Counted from the stretch's first letter, positions 22,742 to 31,726 are shown. The stretch is DNA of 64,000 bases from Betaproteobacteria bacterium (GCA_016234745.1 JACRAR010000068.1:1-64000), one strand, 5' to 3'. Notes: generated by a model not told the origin, from the letters alone. Translations and numbers: made by a program.

Positions 22742-24107
22742 GCTGCTTGTTACCGGCGCCGCGACCCGCATAGACGGGCCACTATTGTTCATGCGGCGGA
22801 CCCTCAATGTCGGACTGAACCACGCCGTCTCGGTCCAGGGCGGCGACGGCAAAATTCGCTTGGGGCGCATTGCCGCGCTCGACGATGAATTCCTCACCAT
22901 CGAGCTGCTCGAAGCCAGCGCCGGCCTGGCGCTGGCCGACACGGTCGTGAGCTTCTATCTCGAACCGCTGCATTTCGGCTTGAGTCCCGGCATCCTGGGC
23001 CGGGTCTTCGATGGCGTCGGCAGGGTGCTCGACGGCGGTCCGCCCGTTGCAATCCACCACAACTTCCGTATCGACGGGCTGCCGCTCAACCCGGTCGCCC
23101 GCGCCCGGCCCCACGACTTCATCGAAACCGGCATCTCCGCGGTAGACCTGATGAACAGCCTGGTGCGCGGACAGAAGCTGCCGATCTTTTCCGGCGGCGG
23201 CTTGCCGCACGACCGGCTCGCGGTGCAGATTGCCAATCATGCCCGGCTACGCGGCGCGGAGTCGCGCGACTTCGCCATCGTATTCGCCGGCATTGGCGTT
23301 CCCCACGCCAGCGCCGATTATTTTCGCCGCAGCTTCGAGGCCAGCGGAGTGCTGGAACGCGCGGCGCTGTTCCTTAACCTCGCCAGCGATTCGAGCACAC
23401 AGCGGCTGCTGACGCCGCGCTTCGCGCTCACGGCGGCCGAGTACCTGGCCTTTGTCGAAGGCAAGCATGTGCTGGTGATCCTGACCGACATGACCAATTA
23501 TTGCGAAGCTCTGCGCGAGGTGTCCGGCGCCAAAGGCGATGTGCCCGGACGCAAGGGCTTTCCCGGCTATTTGTATTCCGACCTGGCCACGCTCTATGAA
23601 CGCGCCGGCTGCGTGCATGGACTGCCGGGGACGCTGACGCAGCTGTCCATCCTGACCATGCCCTCGGACGACATCGGCCATCCGATACCGGACCTGACCG
23701 GCTACATCACCGAAGGCCAGATCGTGCTCTCGCGCGAGCTGGATCGCGCCGGGATCTATCCGCCGATCGGCGTGCTGCCGAGCCTGTCGCGCCTGATGAA
23801 GGACGGCATCGGCAGAGGCTCGACCCACGCCGACCACCCCAGCCTTTCGAGCCAGCTCTATGCCGCCTACGCCCGGGCGATTCAGGCGCGGGTGCTGGCC
23901 AGCGTGGTGGGCGAGGAAGGGCTGCTCGACATCGACCGGAAATATCTCGCGTTCGGCACGAGCTTCGAGCAGGATTTGGTGCAGCAGACTGCCGCGCGAA
24001 CACTTGAGGACAGCATGGCGATCGGCTGGGGGCTGCTGCGCGGACTGCCGATATCGGAGCTGGCGCGGCTAACCGACGCGCAGATCGCGCAATACATTGA
24101 GACATGA
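22731..24107 (+). CDS. ntpB: V/A-type ATPase regulatory subunit B
   Basis: A 458-residue non-catalytic subunit that alternates with A in the head. It lacks a P-loop and instead has SGGGLPHDRLAVQIANHARL, as expected. Other conserved segments are LGRVFDGVGRVLDGGPP, FIETGISAVDLMNSLVRGQK, LTDMTNYCEALREVSGAKGD, GRKGFPGYLYSDLATLYERAG and LTGYITEGQIVLSREL. The start is GTG 22731, overlapping the end of A by 11 nt. Confidence 0.96.
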   Translation: MRPRLLVTGAATRIDGPLLFMRRTLNVGLNHAVSVQGGDGKIRLGRIAALDDEFLTIELLEASAGLALADTVVSFYLEPLHFGLSPGILGRVFDGVGRVLDGGPPVAIHHNFRIDGLPLNPVARARPHDFIETGISAVDLMNSLVRGQKLPIFSGGGLPHDRLAVQIANHARLRGAESRDFAIVFAGIGVPHASADYFRRSFEASGVLERAALFLNLASDSSTQRLLTPRFALTAAEYLAFVEGKHVLVILTDMTNYCEALREVSGAKGDVPGRKGFPGYLYSDLATLYERAGCVHGLPGTLTQLSILTMPSDDIGHPIPDLTGYITEGQIVLSRELDRAGIYPPIGVLPSLSRLMKDGIGRGSTHADHPSLSSQLYAAYARAIQARVLASVVGEEGLLDIDRKYLAFGTSFEQDLVQQTAARTLEDSMAIGWGLLRGLPISELARLTDAQIAQYIET

Positions 24108-24117
24108 GCATCGCGCC

Positions 24118-24726
24118 ATGAGCGACATCACTGCCACACGCAGCGCAGCCATCGCCTTGGCCGAGGAACGCCAGGCGATGCACGAGGGCTATGTATTTCT
24201 GGACGAGAAATGCCTGCTGCTGGCCGGCGCCATGCTGCACGAACTGCGCCGCTTCGATGCGGCGCACGGCAGGCTGCGCACCTTGCAGTCACTAGCTGCG
24301 GCCGCCCTGGCTGCGGCGCTCAAGCGCCATGGATTGCAGGGACTGCAATGCTATCCGGCGTCGCCGCAAGAGGCGGTCACGCTGCAGGTGCAGCAGCGGT
24401 TGCTGCTCAATGTGACGTTGCAGGAAGGCAAGGTAGCGCACGAAGCTGTGGCGACAGCGGAACCCGCCTATATTTCGCCGGAGGCGGAAGACTGTCGTGC
24501 GGCGTTCTTGGCATTCACACAGCAGCTCATGATGATGGCTGCGATGTCGGGAAATCTCATGCGCCTCTATCGGGAATACCGTCGTTCAGTGCGCCGGGTG
24601 CGTGCGTTGCAGGATGTCTTGCTGCCGGAACTCGATGGCGAAATCAACGAAATCGAAACTCAGCTCGAGGAACTGGAGCGGGATGAATTGCTCGGCGCGC
24701 GCTGGCAGCCGGCGGGCAGGGCATAG
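24118..24726 (+). CDS. ntpD: V/A-type ATPase central-stalk subunit D
   Basis: A 202-residue long helical protein equivalent to F-type gamma. N- and C-terminal coiled-coil helices flank a variable middle. The N-terminus MSDITATRSAAIALAEERQA and KCLLLAGAMLHELR, and the C-terminal RRSVRRVRALQDVLLPELDG with EINEIETQLEELERDELLG, are family-typical. I prefer ATG 24118; a TTG at 24097 would extend it by seven residues. It is the last gene of the operon and is followed 29 nt later by the MFS gene, so read-through is possible. Confidence 0.9.
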   Translation: MSDITATRSAAIALAEERQAMHEGYVFLDEKCLLLAGAMLHELRRFDAAHGRLRTLQSLAAAALAAALKRHGLQGLQCYPASPQEAVTLQVQQRLLLNVTLQEGKVAHEAVATAEPAYISPEAEDCRAAFLAFTQQLMMMAAMSGNLMRLYREYRRSVRRVRALQDVLLPELDGEINEIETQLEELERDELLGARWQPAGRA

Positions 24727-24755
24727 CGCCACTCAAGCAATGACTGGAGAAAACC

Positions 24756-26126
24756 ATGGCCACTAACGTAGATATCGCCACCATCATCGACGAGCAGAAG
24801 GTCGGCTCGTTCCACCTGACCGTGGTGGGCGTGTCGTTCCTGCTGATGCTGGTGGACGGCTACGACAATATCTCGATCGCTTATATCGCACCCTTGCTGA
24901 TTCAGGAGTGGGGCGTGGACAAGTCGGTGCTCGGACCGCTGTTCAGTGCCGGCCTGCTGGGCGGACTGTTTGGTCCGCCGCTGTTCGGTTACCTGGGAGA
25001 CCGCTACGGACGCAAGTTCGCGGTGATCCTCGGCGCATTCTTTTTTGGCTTGTTCACCCTGGCCCAGGTGTGGGCGAACTCGCTCGGCTCGATGATGGCG
25101 TTGCGCTTCATCGCCGGCATCGGCATCGGTGGCGTGCTGCCTATCACGATCGCGCTGAATACCGAGTTCGCCCCGCGCCGCATCCGCGGCAGCATGACCA
25201 TGCTGAGCTTCGTCGGCGTGGCGCTGGGCGGTGCGCTGGGCGGCCTGGTGTCCTCGATGTTCATGGGAACCTACGGCTGGCAGGTCATCTTCTGGACCGG
25301 CGGCATCGCGCCGTTCCTGGTCGGCATACTGGCGCTATTCGTCTTCCCCGAGTCGCTCAAGTTCCTCTCGCTCAAACCCGCGCGGCGCGCCGAACTGCTC
25401 CAGGTGCTGGCCCGGCTCGCGCCCGACGCGAAAGTTCCCGAGGACGCCCAGTTCGTCCTGGGCGATGAAACGAACCGCGCCAAATTCGCCTTCAAGGACC
25501 TGCTCGAAGGCCGGCTGGCCTGGATCACGCCCTTGTTCTGGATTGCCAATGTCATCAGCCTGATGGTGTTCTTCTTCGTCAACCAGTGGACGCCGGTCCT
25601 GCTCGCGAGCAGCGGGATTCCGGTCGAGCGCGCGGCGCTGTCGACCGGCTTGTTCATGCTCTGCGGGTTCGCCGGCGTGCTCGCGATCATGCGCCCGGTG
25701 GACAAGTTCGGCCTGGTTCCCGTGCCCATCCTGTTTGCCATCGGCATACCCGCGGTGGGCCTGATCGGCGTTGCCGGCCTGCCCGAGTCGGCCATCATGG
25801 GACTGGTCGGCCTGGCGGGCTTCTGCCTGATCGCGCTGCAATTCGGCATCATCGCGACCGAGAGCCAGGTGTACCCGACCTATATCCGCTCCTGGGGCGT
25901 GGGTTCGTGCTTCGCCTTCGGGCGTGTCGGGTCGGTCATCGGGCCGCTGGTCGGCGGGGCCATGCTGGCGCAAGGCGTGCCGGTGCAGGATCTCTTCTAT
26001 GTCGCCAGCGCCCTGCTCGTCATCGGACTGGTCGCGGCAGCCAAGCTCACGCCCCTGTACCGCATCAGGATACAAGAAATGCTCCAGGGGGATACCCCCG
26101 CTGGCGCAAAGACAATCGATGGTTAG
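24756..26126 (+). CDS. MFS transporter, aromatic acid:H+ symporter family (PcaK-like)
   Basis: A 456-residue inner-membrane transporter with 12 predicted helices in two halves around a charged central loop (~215–255). Diagnostic segments are MLVDGYDNISIAYIAPLL in helix 1, with the DGxD motif of AAHS carriers, and GYLGDRYGRK in loop 2–3, the MFS signature. AAHS members import 4-hydroxybenzoate, protocatechuate and similar acids with protons; the actual substrate is unknown here. It has its own GGAG ribosome site, 29 nt after the V-ATPase operon, and is followed by the SphA-like gene. Confidence 0.88.
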   Translation: MATNVDIATIIDEQKVGSFHLTVVGVSFLLMLVDGYDNISIAYIAPLLIQEWGVDKSVLGPLFSAGLLGGLFGPPLFGYLGDRYGRKFAVILGAFFFGLFTLAQVWANSLGSMMALRFIAGIGIGGVLPITIALNTEFAPRRIRGSMTMLSFVGVALGGALGGLVSSMFMGTYGWQVIFWTGGIAPFLVGILALFVFPESLKFLSLKPARRAELLQVLARLAPDAKVPEDAQFVLGDETNRAKFAFKDLLEGRLAWITPLFWIANVISLMVFFFVNQWTPVLLASSGIPVERAALSTGLFMLCGFAGVLAIMRPVDKFGLVPVPILFAIGIPAVGLIGVAGLPESAIMGLVGLAGFCLIALQFGIIATESQVYPTYIRSWGVGSCFAFGRVGSVIGPLVGGAMLAQGVPVQDLFYVASALLVIGLVAAAKLTPLYRIRIQEMLQGDTPAGAKTIDG

Positions 26127-26148
26127 GACATCGCCCAGGAGCTCGAAC

Positions 26149-27120
26149 ATGAAATCCATATTCTCGTTTGACCATTTCAACGCTCGCCGCGGAGCAATCG
26201 CATTGGCATTGACGGCCCTGATCTTGCATGGCGTCCCGGCTGGCGCCACGGAGCAAGGCGGCAGTTCCTACCCGGTGGGGGTGGAACTCGGCTACGGCGA
26301 CATGCTGCCGCCCGGCCTGTACCACCTTGCCTATTACAGCCACGCGCGTGCCGCGTCGCTCAAGGGCAACGCCGGGCAGGATCTCGGCTGGGCGCGCTAC
26401 CGTTTGACCGCGGACACCATCTCCTATCGCCTGCAATACGTCTGGAATGCGCCGCTGCTCGGCGCCAGTGTCGAATCGGCTTTGGTACTGCCGTTTCCCG
26501 CTGTCGATCTGGAGAAACGGGTTTCCAGCGCCCTGCCCGATACCAGCGGCAATCGCTTCGCCATGACCGATCCGCTGATCGTTCCGTTGCGCCTGGCCTG
26601 GAAAGGCGAAGGACTCAATCACTCCGTGGGCCTGGAAATCGTCGCGCCGTTCGGCGCCTACAATGTTAACGCCAGAGTCAACACCGGGCGCAACTATTGG
26701 CAGTTCGCCCCGGCTTACGCGCTGACCTACCGGCCTTCCGCCGCGACGGCCCTCGGGCTCAAGCTGCGCTATGGGATGAACACCAAGAACGACGACACTC
26801 ACTACCAATCCGGCGACGAGCTCACGCTGGAATACAACGCCGGCTACAAGCTGTCGCCTGCCATGACGCTCGGTCTCCAAGGATATTTCTTCCGCCAGAC
26901 CACGGATGATAAGTTGAACGGGCAAGCGACCTCGGCGACCAATGGCCGGCTCATCGGCAGCGGCAGCGGCAACCGCGGCAGCGTAAACACCATCGGTCCA
27001 TTCCTGAGCTATCGATTCTCCCCGCGCTTCGCCGTCACCGCCAAGTACCAGCAGGATTTTGATGTCAAGAATCGCGGTGAGTTCAGGCGTTTCTGGCTGC
27101 AGACTTTGTTGCCGTTTTGA
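26149..27120 (+). CDS. SphA/phenol meta-degradation-type outer-membrane protein
   Basis: A 323-residue protein with a signal peptide (AIALALTALILHGVPAGATE) and a beta-barrel pattern of alternating strands ending in the C-terminal aromatic (LLPF). The start of the mature region, YPVGVELGYGDMLPPGLYHL, and the barrel repeats match the SphA family ('meta-pathway of phenol degradation'), proposed channels for hydrophobic or aromatic substrates. ATG 26149 follows CCAGGAG. It sits 22 nt downstream of the AAHS transporter, suggesting joint uptake of an aromatic compound. Confidence 0.85.
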   Translation: MKSIFSFDHFNARRGAIALALTALILHGVPAGATEQGGSSYPVGVELGYGDMLPPGLYHLAYYSHARAASLKGNAGQDLGWARYRLTADTISYRLQYVWNAPLLGASVESALVLPFPAVDLEKRVSSALPDTSGNRFAMTDPLIVPLRLAWKGEGLNHSVGLEIVAPFGAYNVNARVNTGRNYWQFAPAYALTYRPSAATALGLKLRYGMNTKNDDTHYQSGDELTLEYNAGYKLSPAMTLGLQGYFFRQTTDDKLNGQATSATNGRLIGSGSGNRGSVNTIGPFLSYRFSPRFAVTAKYQQDFDVKNRGEFRRFWLQTLLPF

Positions 27121-27128
27121 GCCAGCGC

Positions 27129-28082
27129 TTAATGCACGGGCATGGCCACGCCGACTGCCAGCAGGGCCGCGTAGATCAGCGAAAGATAGGAGGCACGGGG
27201 CGACATCATGATCAGGTCCTTGGTCTGGTCGAGTGTGGATACCGCCTGCCAGATCTTGTAGGCCATGGGCAGGGTAAGCAGCGGCAGAAAAATCCAGGCG
27301 CTGCAGCCGAGCCAAAGCCAGAACGCCAGCGGCAACAGGTAGGCAAGCACCGTCAGCGCCAGATATTCCCCGCGGATGCCGCCCAGGCCGAAGCGCACCG
27401 CGAAGGTGTGCCAGCCTTTGACGGCATCGAAGTGGCGGTCGCGGATGTCGTCGATGAGCATCACGTTGGTCACCAGCGCGCCCACCGGCAGGCCGATGAC
27501 GCAGATGTCCCACGGCATTTGCAGCAAGGCGTCGAGCCCGTGGAAAGCCGCGGGGTGCAAGGCTGCCCATGCAATGTAATAAGTGCCGACGACCGCGACG
27601 ATGCCGAACATGACGACGAATATGGGATCAGCCAGGCCGTGCTTGACATACGGCTGCGGTCCTCCGGCGTAGAAATAGCCCGAGGCCACTCCGGCTACCC
27701 CGATAACCAGCGCAGGCATTCCGCCGATGCTTAGCATGTAAGGTGCAGCCATCACAGCCAATCCGAAGCAAGTGAGTATCGCGTAACGGAGCCCCGTGAA
27801 AGTCAGCGTTCCGCTTTGCAAAGCCTGCAGCAGTTCCGGGTGTTCCGGAACATGCGGATGGCGGCGCAGCAGTTCGTAGTTGTCGTTGAAAACACCGCCG
27901 ACATGGATCAGCCAACTCCCCAAAAAGGCGATCAGCATGGGCAGCGCAGCGAAAATATGGTCGCGCAACGCCAATCCGATACCGACCAACACCGGGGCGG
28001 CGGCGGTCGGCAGCGTATGACTGGGATAAAGCAGCAGCCTTATCCAGATTTCGCGGGCGGAAAGTTCAGAGGGACCAGTCAT
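27129..28082 (-). CDS. UbiA-superfamily prenyltransferase (MenA-like)
   Basis: A 317-residue membrane protein with about nine helices. The second aspartate-rich motif, DDIRDRHFDAVKGWHTFAVR, is well kept. The first, normally NDxxDxxxD, reads NDNYELLRRHP here and so has Glu in place of an Asp. It most resembles MenA-type enzymes that attach isoprenoid chains to aromatic rings in quinone synthesis, but the substrate cannot be stated. It is the last gene of the hyb operon: ATG 28082 overlaps the protease gene stop as TGATG. This suggests a role connected to the hydrogenase or its quinone acceptor. Confidence 0.82.
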   Translation of the reverse strand: MTGPSELSAREIWIRLLLYPSHTLPTAAAPVLVGIGLALRDHIFAALPMLIAFLGSWLIHVGGVFNDNYELLRRHPHVPEHPELLQALQSGTLTFTGLRYAILTCFGLAVMAAPYMLSIGGMPALVIGVAGVASGYFYAGGPQPYVKHGLADPIFVVMFGIVAVVGTYYIAWAALHPAAFHGLDALLQMPWDICVIGLPVGALVTNVMLIDDIRDRHFDAVKGWHTFAVRFGLGGIRGEYLALTVLAYLLPLAFWLWLGCSAWIFLPLLTLPMAYKIWQAVSTLDQTKDLIMMSPRASYLSLIYAALLAVGVAMPVH

Positions 28083-28588
28083 CAGGCGGGGAAGTTTCTA
28101 CGCGACTGTACCTCAATACCGTGACTGCGTAAATCGGCGACCACCAGATCGACCACCTCGGGCAGGATCGCCTTGACCTCGCCGGAAAGCTCCATGCCAA
28201 GACTCAGCGAGACCGGTTGGATGCCGACAATGATGGTCTCCTGCGGTGCTTCGCCAAGCAGTTCAAGACTGGCCAACACATCGGAAAGACCGATCTGGTG
28301 CGGCGAGAGCTTGCTGCGGAAGAACACAGGCACGTCATTGCCGGACAAATGGACGATGCTGGCGGGCGGGCGGCCGGCCTTGACCGCATCGACGACAATC
28401 AACAGCTTGGCGCGCGAAAGATCGTCGATCAATTCCATCGCCGAAGTGCCGCCATCGATCACATTCACATCGGCGGGCAAATCGAAGCGCTGGCGCAACG
28501 CCTCGATCGCGCGCACGCCTACGCCTTCGTCGGAGAGCAGGATATTGCCGATGCCCAGGACAACAACCTGGGCTCGCGCTGAAGTCAC
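28082..28588 (-). CDS. hybD: Hydrogenase maturation protease (HybD/HyaD family)
   Basis: Endopeptidase that trims the C-terminus of the large subunit after nickel insertion. The 168-residue protein has VVVLGIGNILLSDEGVGVRA with the nickel-sensing Glu, VIDGGTSAMELIDDL with the Asp ligand, VVDAVKAGRPPASI, and SPHQIGLSDVLASLELLG with the His ligand. I chose GTG 28588, which follows GGGAGGA by about 10 nt and gives the family N-terminus; an upstream open frame to 28633 is unlikely. It follows hybC after a 208-bp structured spacer. Confidence 0.92.
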   Translation of the reverse strand: MTSARAQVVVLGIGNILLSDEGVGVRAIEALRQRFDLPADVNVIDGGTSAMELIDDLSRAKLLIVVDAVKAGRPPASIVHLSGNDVPVFFRSKLSPHQIGLSDVLASLELLGEAPQETIIVGIQPVSLSLGMELSGEVKAILPEVVDLVVADLRSHGIEVQSRRNFPA

Positions 28589-28796
28589 AAGAGTACCATC
28601 CTCCCACCCCCCGTTCCACGGACGGCTTTGCACAGCCGTCCGGCTACGGCGGCGCGGAGCGGTGCTCCGCGAATTCCCGCCTTCGCCCCAAGGAAGGGGG
28701 TGATGGGTGTTCGCCGGTTTCCGGCTCCATGTTGTTGCTGCGCCGTCCTTGTCCCCCGAAGGGGAGGCTTCGCGCGAGCGGCCCGACGGACGGCGC
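28589..28796. repeat. Structured spacer between hybC and hybD with several inverted repeats
   Basis: No gene is visible. Perfect inverted repeats are GACGGCT/AGCCGTC (28621–28627, 28634–28640), GCGGAGC/GCTCCGC with a 3-nt loop (28654–28660, 28664–28670) and CGCCGTCC/GGACGGCG (28741–28748, 28788–28795). The last encloses TCCCC/GGGGA (28752–28756, 28761–28765) and begins right after the hybC stop. None is followed by a T-run on the minus strand. They may stabilise or segment the hyb mRNA, or be an extragenic palindromic element. Confidence 0.7.
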
Positions 28797-30500
28797 TCAT
28801 ACCACCTTCACAGTCACCGTGTTGCGCGTTTCAAGGTCGGTCAGATGCACCGCGCAGGCCAGGCAGGGATCGAAGGAATGCACCGTGCGCAAGACCTCGA
28901 GCGGCAGTTCGGCATCGGCGACCGGCGTGCCGAGCAATGCGGCCTCGTAGGGACCGGGCTCGTCCTTCTCGTTGCGCGGCGCGGCGTTCCAGGTCGTCGG
29001 CACGACGCATTGATAATTTTTTATCTTGCCGTCGTTGATCACCACCCAATGCGACAGCACGCCGCGCGGCGCTTCGTGGAAACCGACGCCCATCTGTTCG
29101 CCCTTGGGGAAGGTCGGCTTGTTGAAGGTCTTGACGTCGCCCTTGCCGATGTTGTCGATCAGCGCCTGCCATTGTCCGGCGAGCAGATCGACCTGCACCG
29201 CGCAGGAGATGGCGCGGGCGGCATGACGGCCGATGGTCGAGTGCAGGGCGTCGATGCCGACCTTGGTCTTGGCCAGCGCGCTGACGGTCTCCAGCGTCTG
29301 CGTGGCGTACTTCTTGGTCGGCTCGTGGCCGGCCAGATACATGCAGAGCACGCGCGAGAGCGGGCCGACCTGGGCCGGCTTGCCGTAGAAGGTCGGCGAC
29401 TTGACCCAGGAATACTTGCCATCGTCCTTGAAGTCGGTGTACTCGGGCTGGGTCTCGCCCTTGTAAGGATGCAGCGCGCCCTTCCCACCCTTGTACCAGG
29501 AGTGCTTGACGCTCTCTTCGACGCCATCGCGCCAGTACTGGTCGTTGAAGCCCTTGATCTGCTTGAACGAGCCGAGGTCGCCGCCGGCGATGTAGCCGCC
29601 CGGCATGGCGAACTGGGTGCCCTTGGTGTCGAGCGGGATGTCCGGCACCGAAAGGTAGTTGAGGCAGCCCGGGCCGACCTTGGTCCAGTCGGCATAGAAC
29701 GCCCCGACCGCGGCGACATCGACCAGATAGACGTTCTTGACGAAGTCGGCGAGCTCGTCGATCCAGGTCTTGATCGCCAGCAGGCGCTCCACCGTGAGCA
29801 CCGATTGCGAGTCCGTGGCGATCGCATTGGCCACACCGCCCACCGCGACATTCTGGATATGCGGGGTCTTCGAGCCGAGGATCGAGACGATCTTGTTGGC
29901 CTTGCGCTGCACTTCGAGCGCCTGCAGGTAATGCGCCGTGGCCAGCAGGTTGACCTCGGGCGACAGCTTCATCGCCGGATGGCCCCAGTAGCCGTTGGTG
30001 AAGATGCCGAGTTGCCCGGTCTTGACGTAGCTCGACAGGCGCTGATGCACCGCGCGCATTTCGTGCTTGCTGTTGAGATGCCACGACGACAGGCTTTCGC
30101 CGAGCGCCGCGGTCTTGTCCGGATCGGCCTTCAGGGCCGAGACCACGTCGACCCAATCGAGCGCCGAGAGATGGTAGAAATGCACGATATGGTCATGCAC
30201 GGCGTGGGCCAGAATGATCAGGTTGCGGATGTACTGGGCGTTGAGCGGCACTTCCAGCTGCAGCGCGTTCTCCACCGCACGCACCGAGGTGATGGCGTGC
30301 ACCGTGGTGCATACGCCGCAGATGCGCTGGGTGATCGCCCAGGCATCGCGCGGGTCGCGACCCAGCAGGATCTGCTCGACGCCGCGCCACATCTGGCCCG
30401 AGGCCCACGCCTTGGTGACCTTGCCGCCATCCACTTCGCAATCGATGCGCAGATGGCCTTCGATCCGGGTGATCGGGTCTATCGTGATTCGCTTGGACAT
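28797..30500 (-). CDS. hybC: [NiFe] hydrogenase large subunit, Hyd-2 type
   Basis: A 567-residue catalytic subunit that holds the Ni–Fe(CN)2CO site and oxidises or produces H2. The N-terminal nickel-binding motif is RICGVCTTVHAITSVRAVEN and the C-terminal one is SFDPCLACAVH, after which a 15-residue peptide (LTDLETRNTVTVKVV) is expected to be removed by the HybD-type protease. Length and motifs match group 1 membrane-linked uptake enzymes. ATG 30500 follows GAGGAGTTAGGT. It carries no signal peptide, as usual, and would be exported with HybO. Confidence 0.97.
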   Translation of the reverse strand: MSKRITIDPITRIEGHLRIDCEVDGGKVTKAWASGQMWRGVEQILLGRDPRDAWAITQRICGVCTTVHAITSVRAVENALQLEVPLNAQYIRNLIILAHAVHDHIVHFYHLSALDWVDVVSALKADPDKTAALGESLSSWHLNSKHEMRAVHQRLSSYVKTGQLGIFTNGYWGHPAMKLSPEVNLLATAHYLQALEVQRKANKIVSILGSKTPHIQNVAVGGVANAIATDSQSVLTVERLLAIKTWIDELADFVKNVYLVDVAAVGAFYADWTKVGPGCLNYLSVPDIPLDTKGTQFAMPGGYIAGGDLGSFKQIKGFNDQYWRDGVEESVKHSWYKGGKGALHPYKGETQPEYTDFKDDGKYSWVKSPTFYGKPAQVGPLSRVLCMYLAGHEPTKKYATQTLETVSALAKTKVGIDALHSTIGRHAARAISCAVQVDLLAGQWQALIDNIGKGDVKTFNKPTFPKGEQMGVGFHEAPRGVLSHWVVINDGKIKNYQCVVPTTWNAAPRNEKDEPGPYEAALLGTPVADAELPLEVLRTVHSFDPCLACAVHLTDLETRNTVTVKVV

Positions 30501-30538
30501 ACCTAACTCCTCGTATTCTCAGGTTCGATGTGAATGGA

Positions 30539-31726
30539 TCAACGGGATGCGGGCTTCAATGCCGGCAACACCGGCAGCAGCTTGACCAGGATGATGTAGG
30601 CCAATACCTCGAAAGCAATCAGACCGACGGTGACGATGAATTCCGACAGCGACGGGAAATAATGCCAGCCGTCGCCGGTTTCGTATCCGACCAGGAAGCC
30701 GTTGATGCGCAGCATGAAGCCGCCCAGCATCAGCAACACGGCTGCGCCGAACAGCTTGCCGGCATTGTTGCGGCTGGCCGGCTTGGCCAGCATGATCAGG
30801 GGCACGATGAAGCAGAGCATTTCAACCCAGAACCAGAACGCTTCCAGCGTCGCCTGGAAAGCATGGGGCAGCGCGCCGCGCAGCACCAGTTCGCCGATGC
30901 GCAACACCAGATAGACCAGCAGCAGCCCCCACATGAACTTCGCCAGGCGGGCCAGCAGATCTGTTTCCCTGGGACGCTTGAAACCCATTGAGACCAGCGT
31001 CGCTTCGAACACCACCACTGCAAAACCCAGCAATACGGCGGTCAGCAGAAACTCCAGCGGCAGCATGAAGCCCGACTGCCAGAGCGGATGGAGCTGGTTG
31101 CCGAAGATGATCAGCATCGAGCCCAGCGAGGACTGGTGCATCGAGGGCAGCAGCACACCGAGGGCGATGAACAGGAACATCAGCTTGGCGACGATTCTCT
31201 TGATGTCGGGAACGATCTTCTTCAGAAAGCCGACGGCAATCTTGTCGAGGAAGGCCGGCGAGAACTCGATCCACATCACCATGATGTACAGCGAGATGCA
31301 GGTCGCCACTTCGAACAACACCGAGTTCACATTCGAATAGCCGGGCCAGAATATATGCCAGGCATTCCAGTAGCGGCCAAGATCGAAGATCACCGAGACG
31401 GCGGCCAGGGTATAACCGAACACCGAAGCCAGCAGTGCCGGCCGCACCAGCGGATGGTATTCGCCCTTGTTGAAGATATACACCAGCAGCGCCATGGTGT
31501 AGCCGCCGCAGGCGAAAGCCGAACCGATCACCACGTCATAGACGATCCACAGGCCGAAGGGGTAGCCGTCGTTGAGGTTGGTCACCGCACCGAGTCCGAA
31601 AATGAAGCGGATTACGCCCACCACGGCGGCGGCGAGGGTCAAGGCGCCCAGGCACAGGGTGACGGGCGTGATCAGTTTGCCGCCGAGCGGTGCCGGAGCG
31701 TGAGCATGGTGGGCATGTTCAGTCAT
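30539..31726 (-). CDS. hybB: Hydrogenase integral membrane subunit HybB (NrfD family)
   Basis: A 395-residue protein with about ten membrane helices, of the NrfD/PsrC superfamily, which links periplasmic iron–sulfur subunits to the quinone pool. Typical segments are GYPFGLWIVYDVVIGSAFAC near the N-terminus, NKGEYHPLVRPALLASVFGY, and YWNAWHIFWPGYSNVNSVLF. No haem-binding histidine pair is expected in this subunit type. Its start overlaps the end of hybA by 8 nt. In E. coli this subunit type makes Hyd-2 sensitive to and driven by the proton motive force. Confidence 0.94.
   Translation of the reverse strand: MTEHAHHAHAPAPLGGKLITPVTLCLGALTLAAAVVGVIRFIFGLGAVTNLNDGYPFGLWIVYDVVIGSAFACGGYTMALLVYIFNKGEYHPLVRPALLASVFGYTLAAVSVIFDLGRYWNAWHIFWPGYSNVNSVLFEVATCISLYIMVMWIEFSPAFLDKIAVGFLKKIVPDIKRIVAKLMFLFIALGVLLPSMHQSSLGSMLIIFGNQLHPLWQSGFMLPLEFLLTAVLLGFAVVVFEATLVSMGFKRPRETDLLARLAKFMWGLLLVYLVLRIGELVLRGALPHAFQATLEAFWFWVEMLCFIVPLIMLAKPASRNNAGKLFGAAVLLMLGGFMLRINGFLVGYETGDGWHYFPSLSEFIVTVGLIAFEVLAYIILVKLLPVLPALKPASR

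Noticed and set aside
28707-30506. Large plus-strand open frame (599 codons) opposite hybC
   Set aside because: It mirrors the real hybC frame in high-GC DNA, has no family features, and hybC is certain. Similar antisense frames opposite hybO/hybA (31725–33293), the antiporter (3003–4397), cimA (60313–61863) and recN/nadK (40811–42457) were dropped for the same reason.
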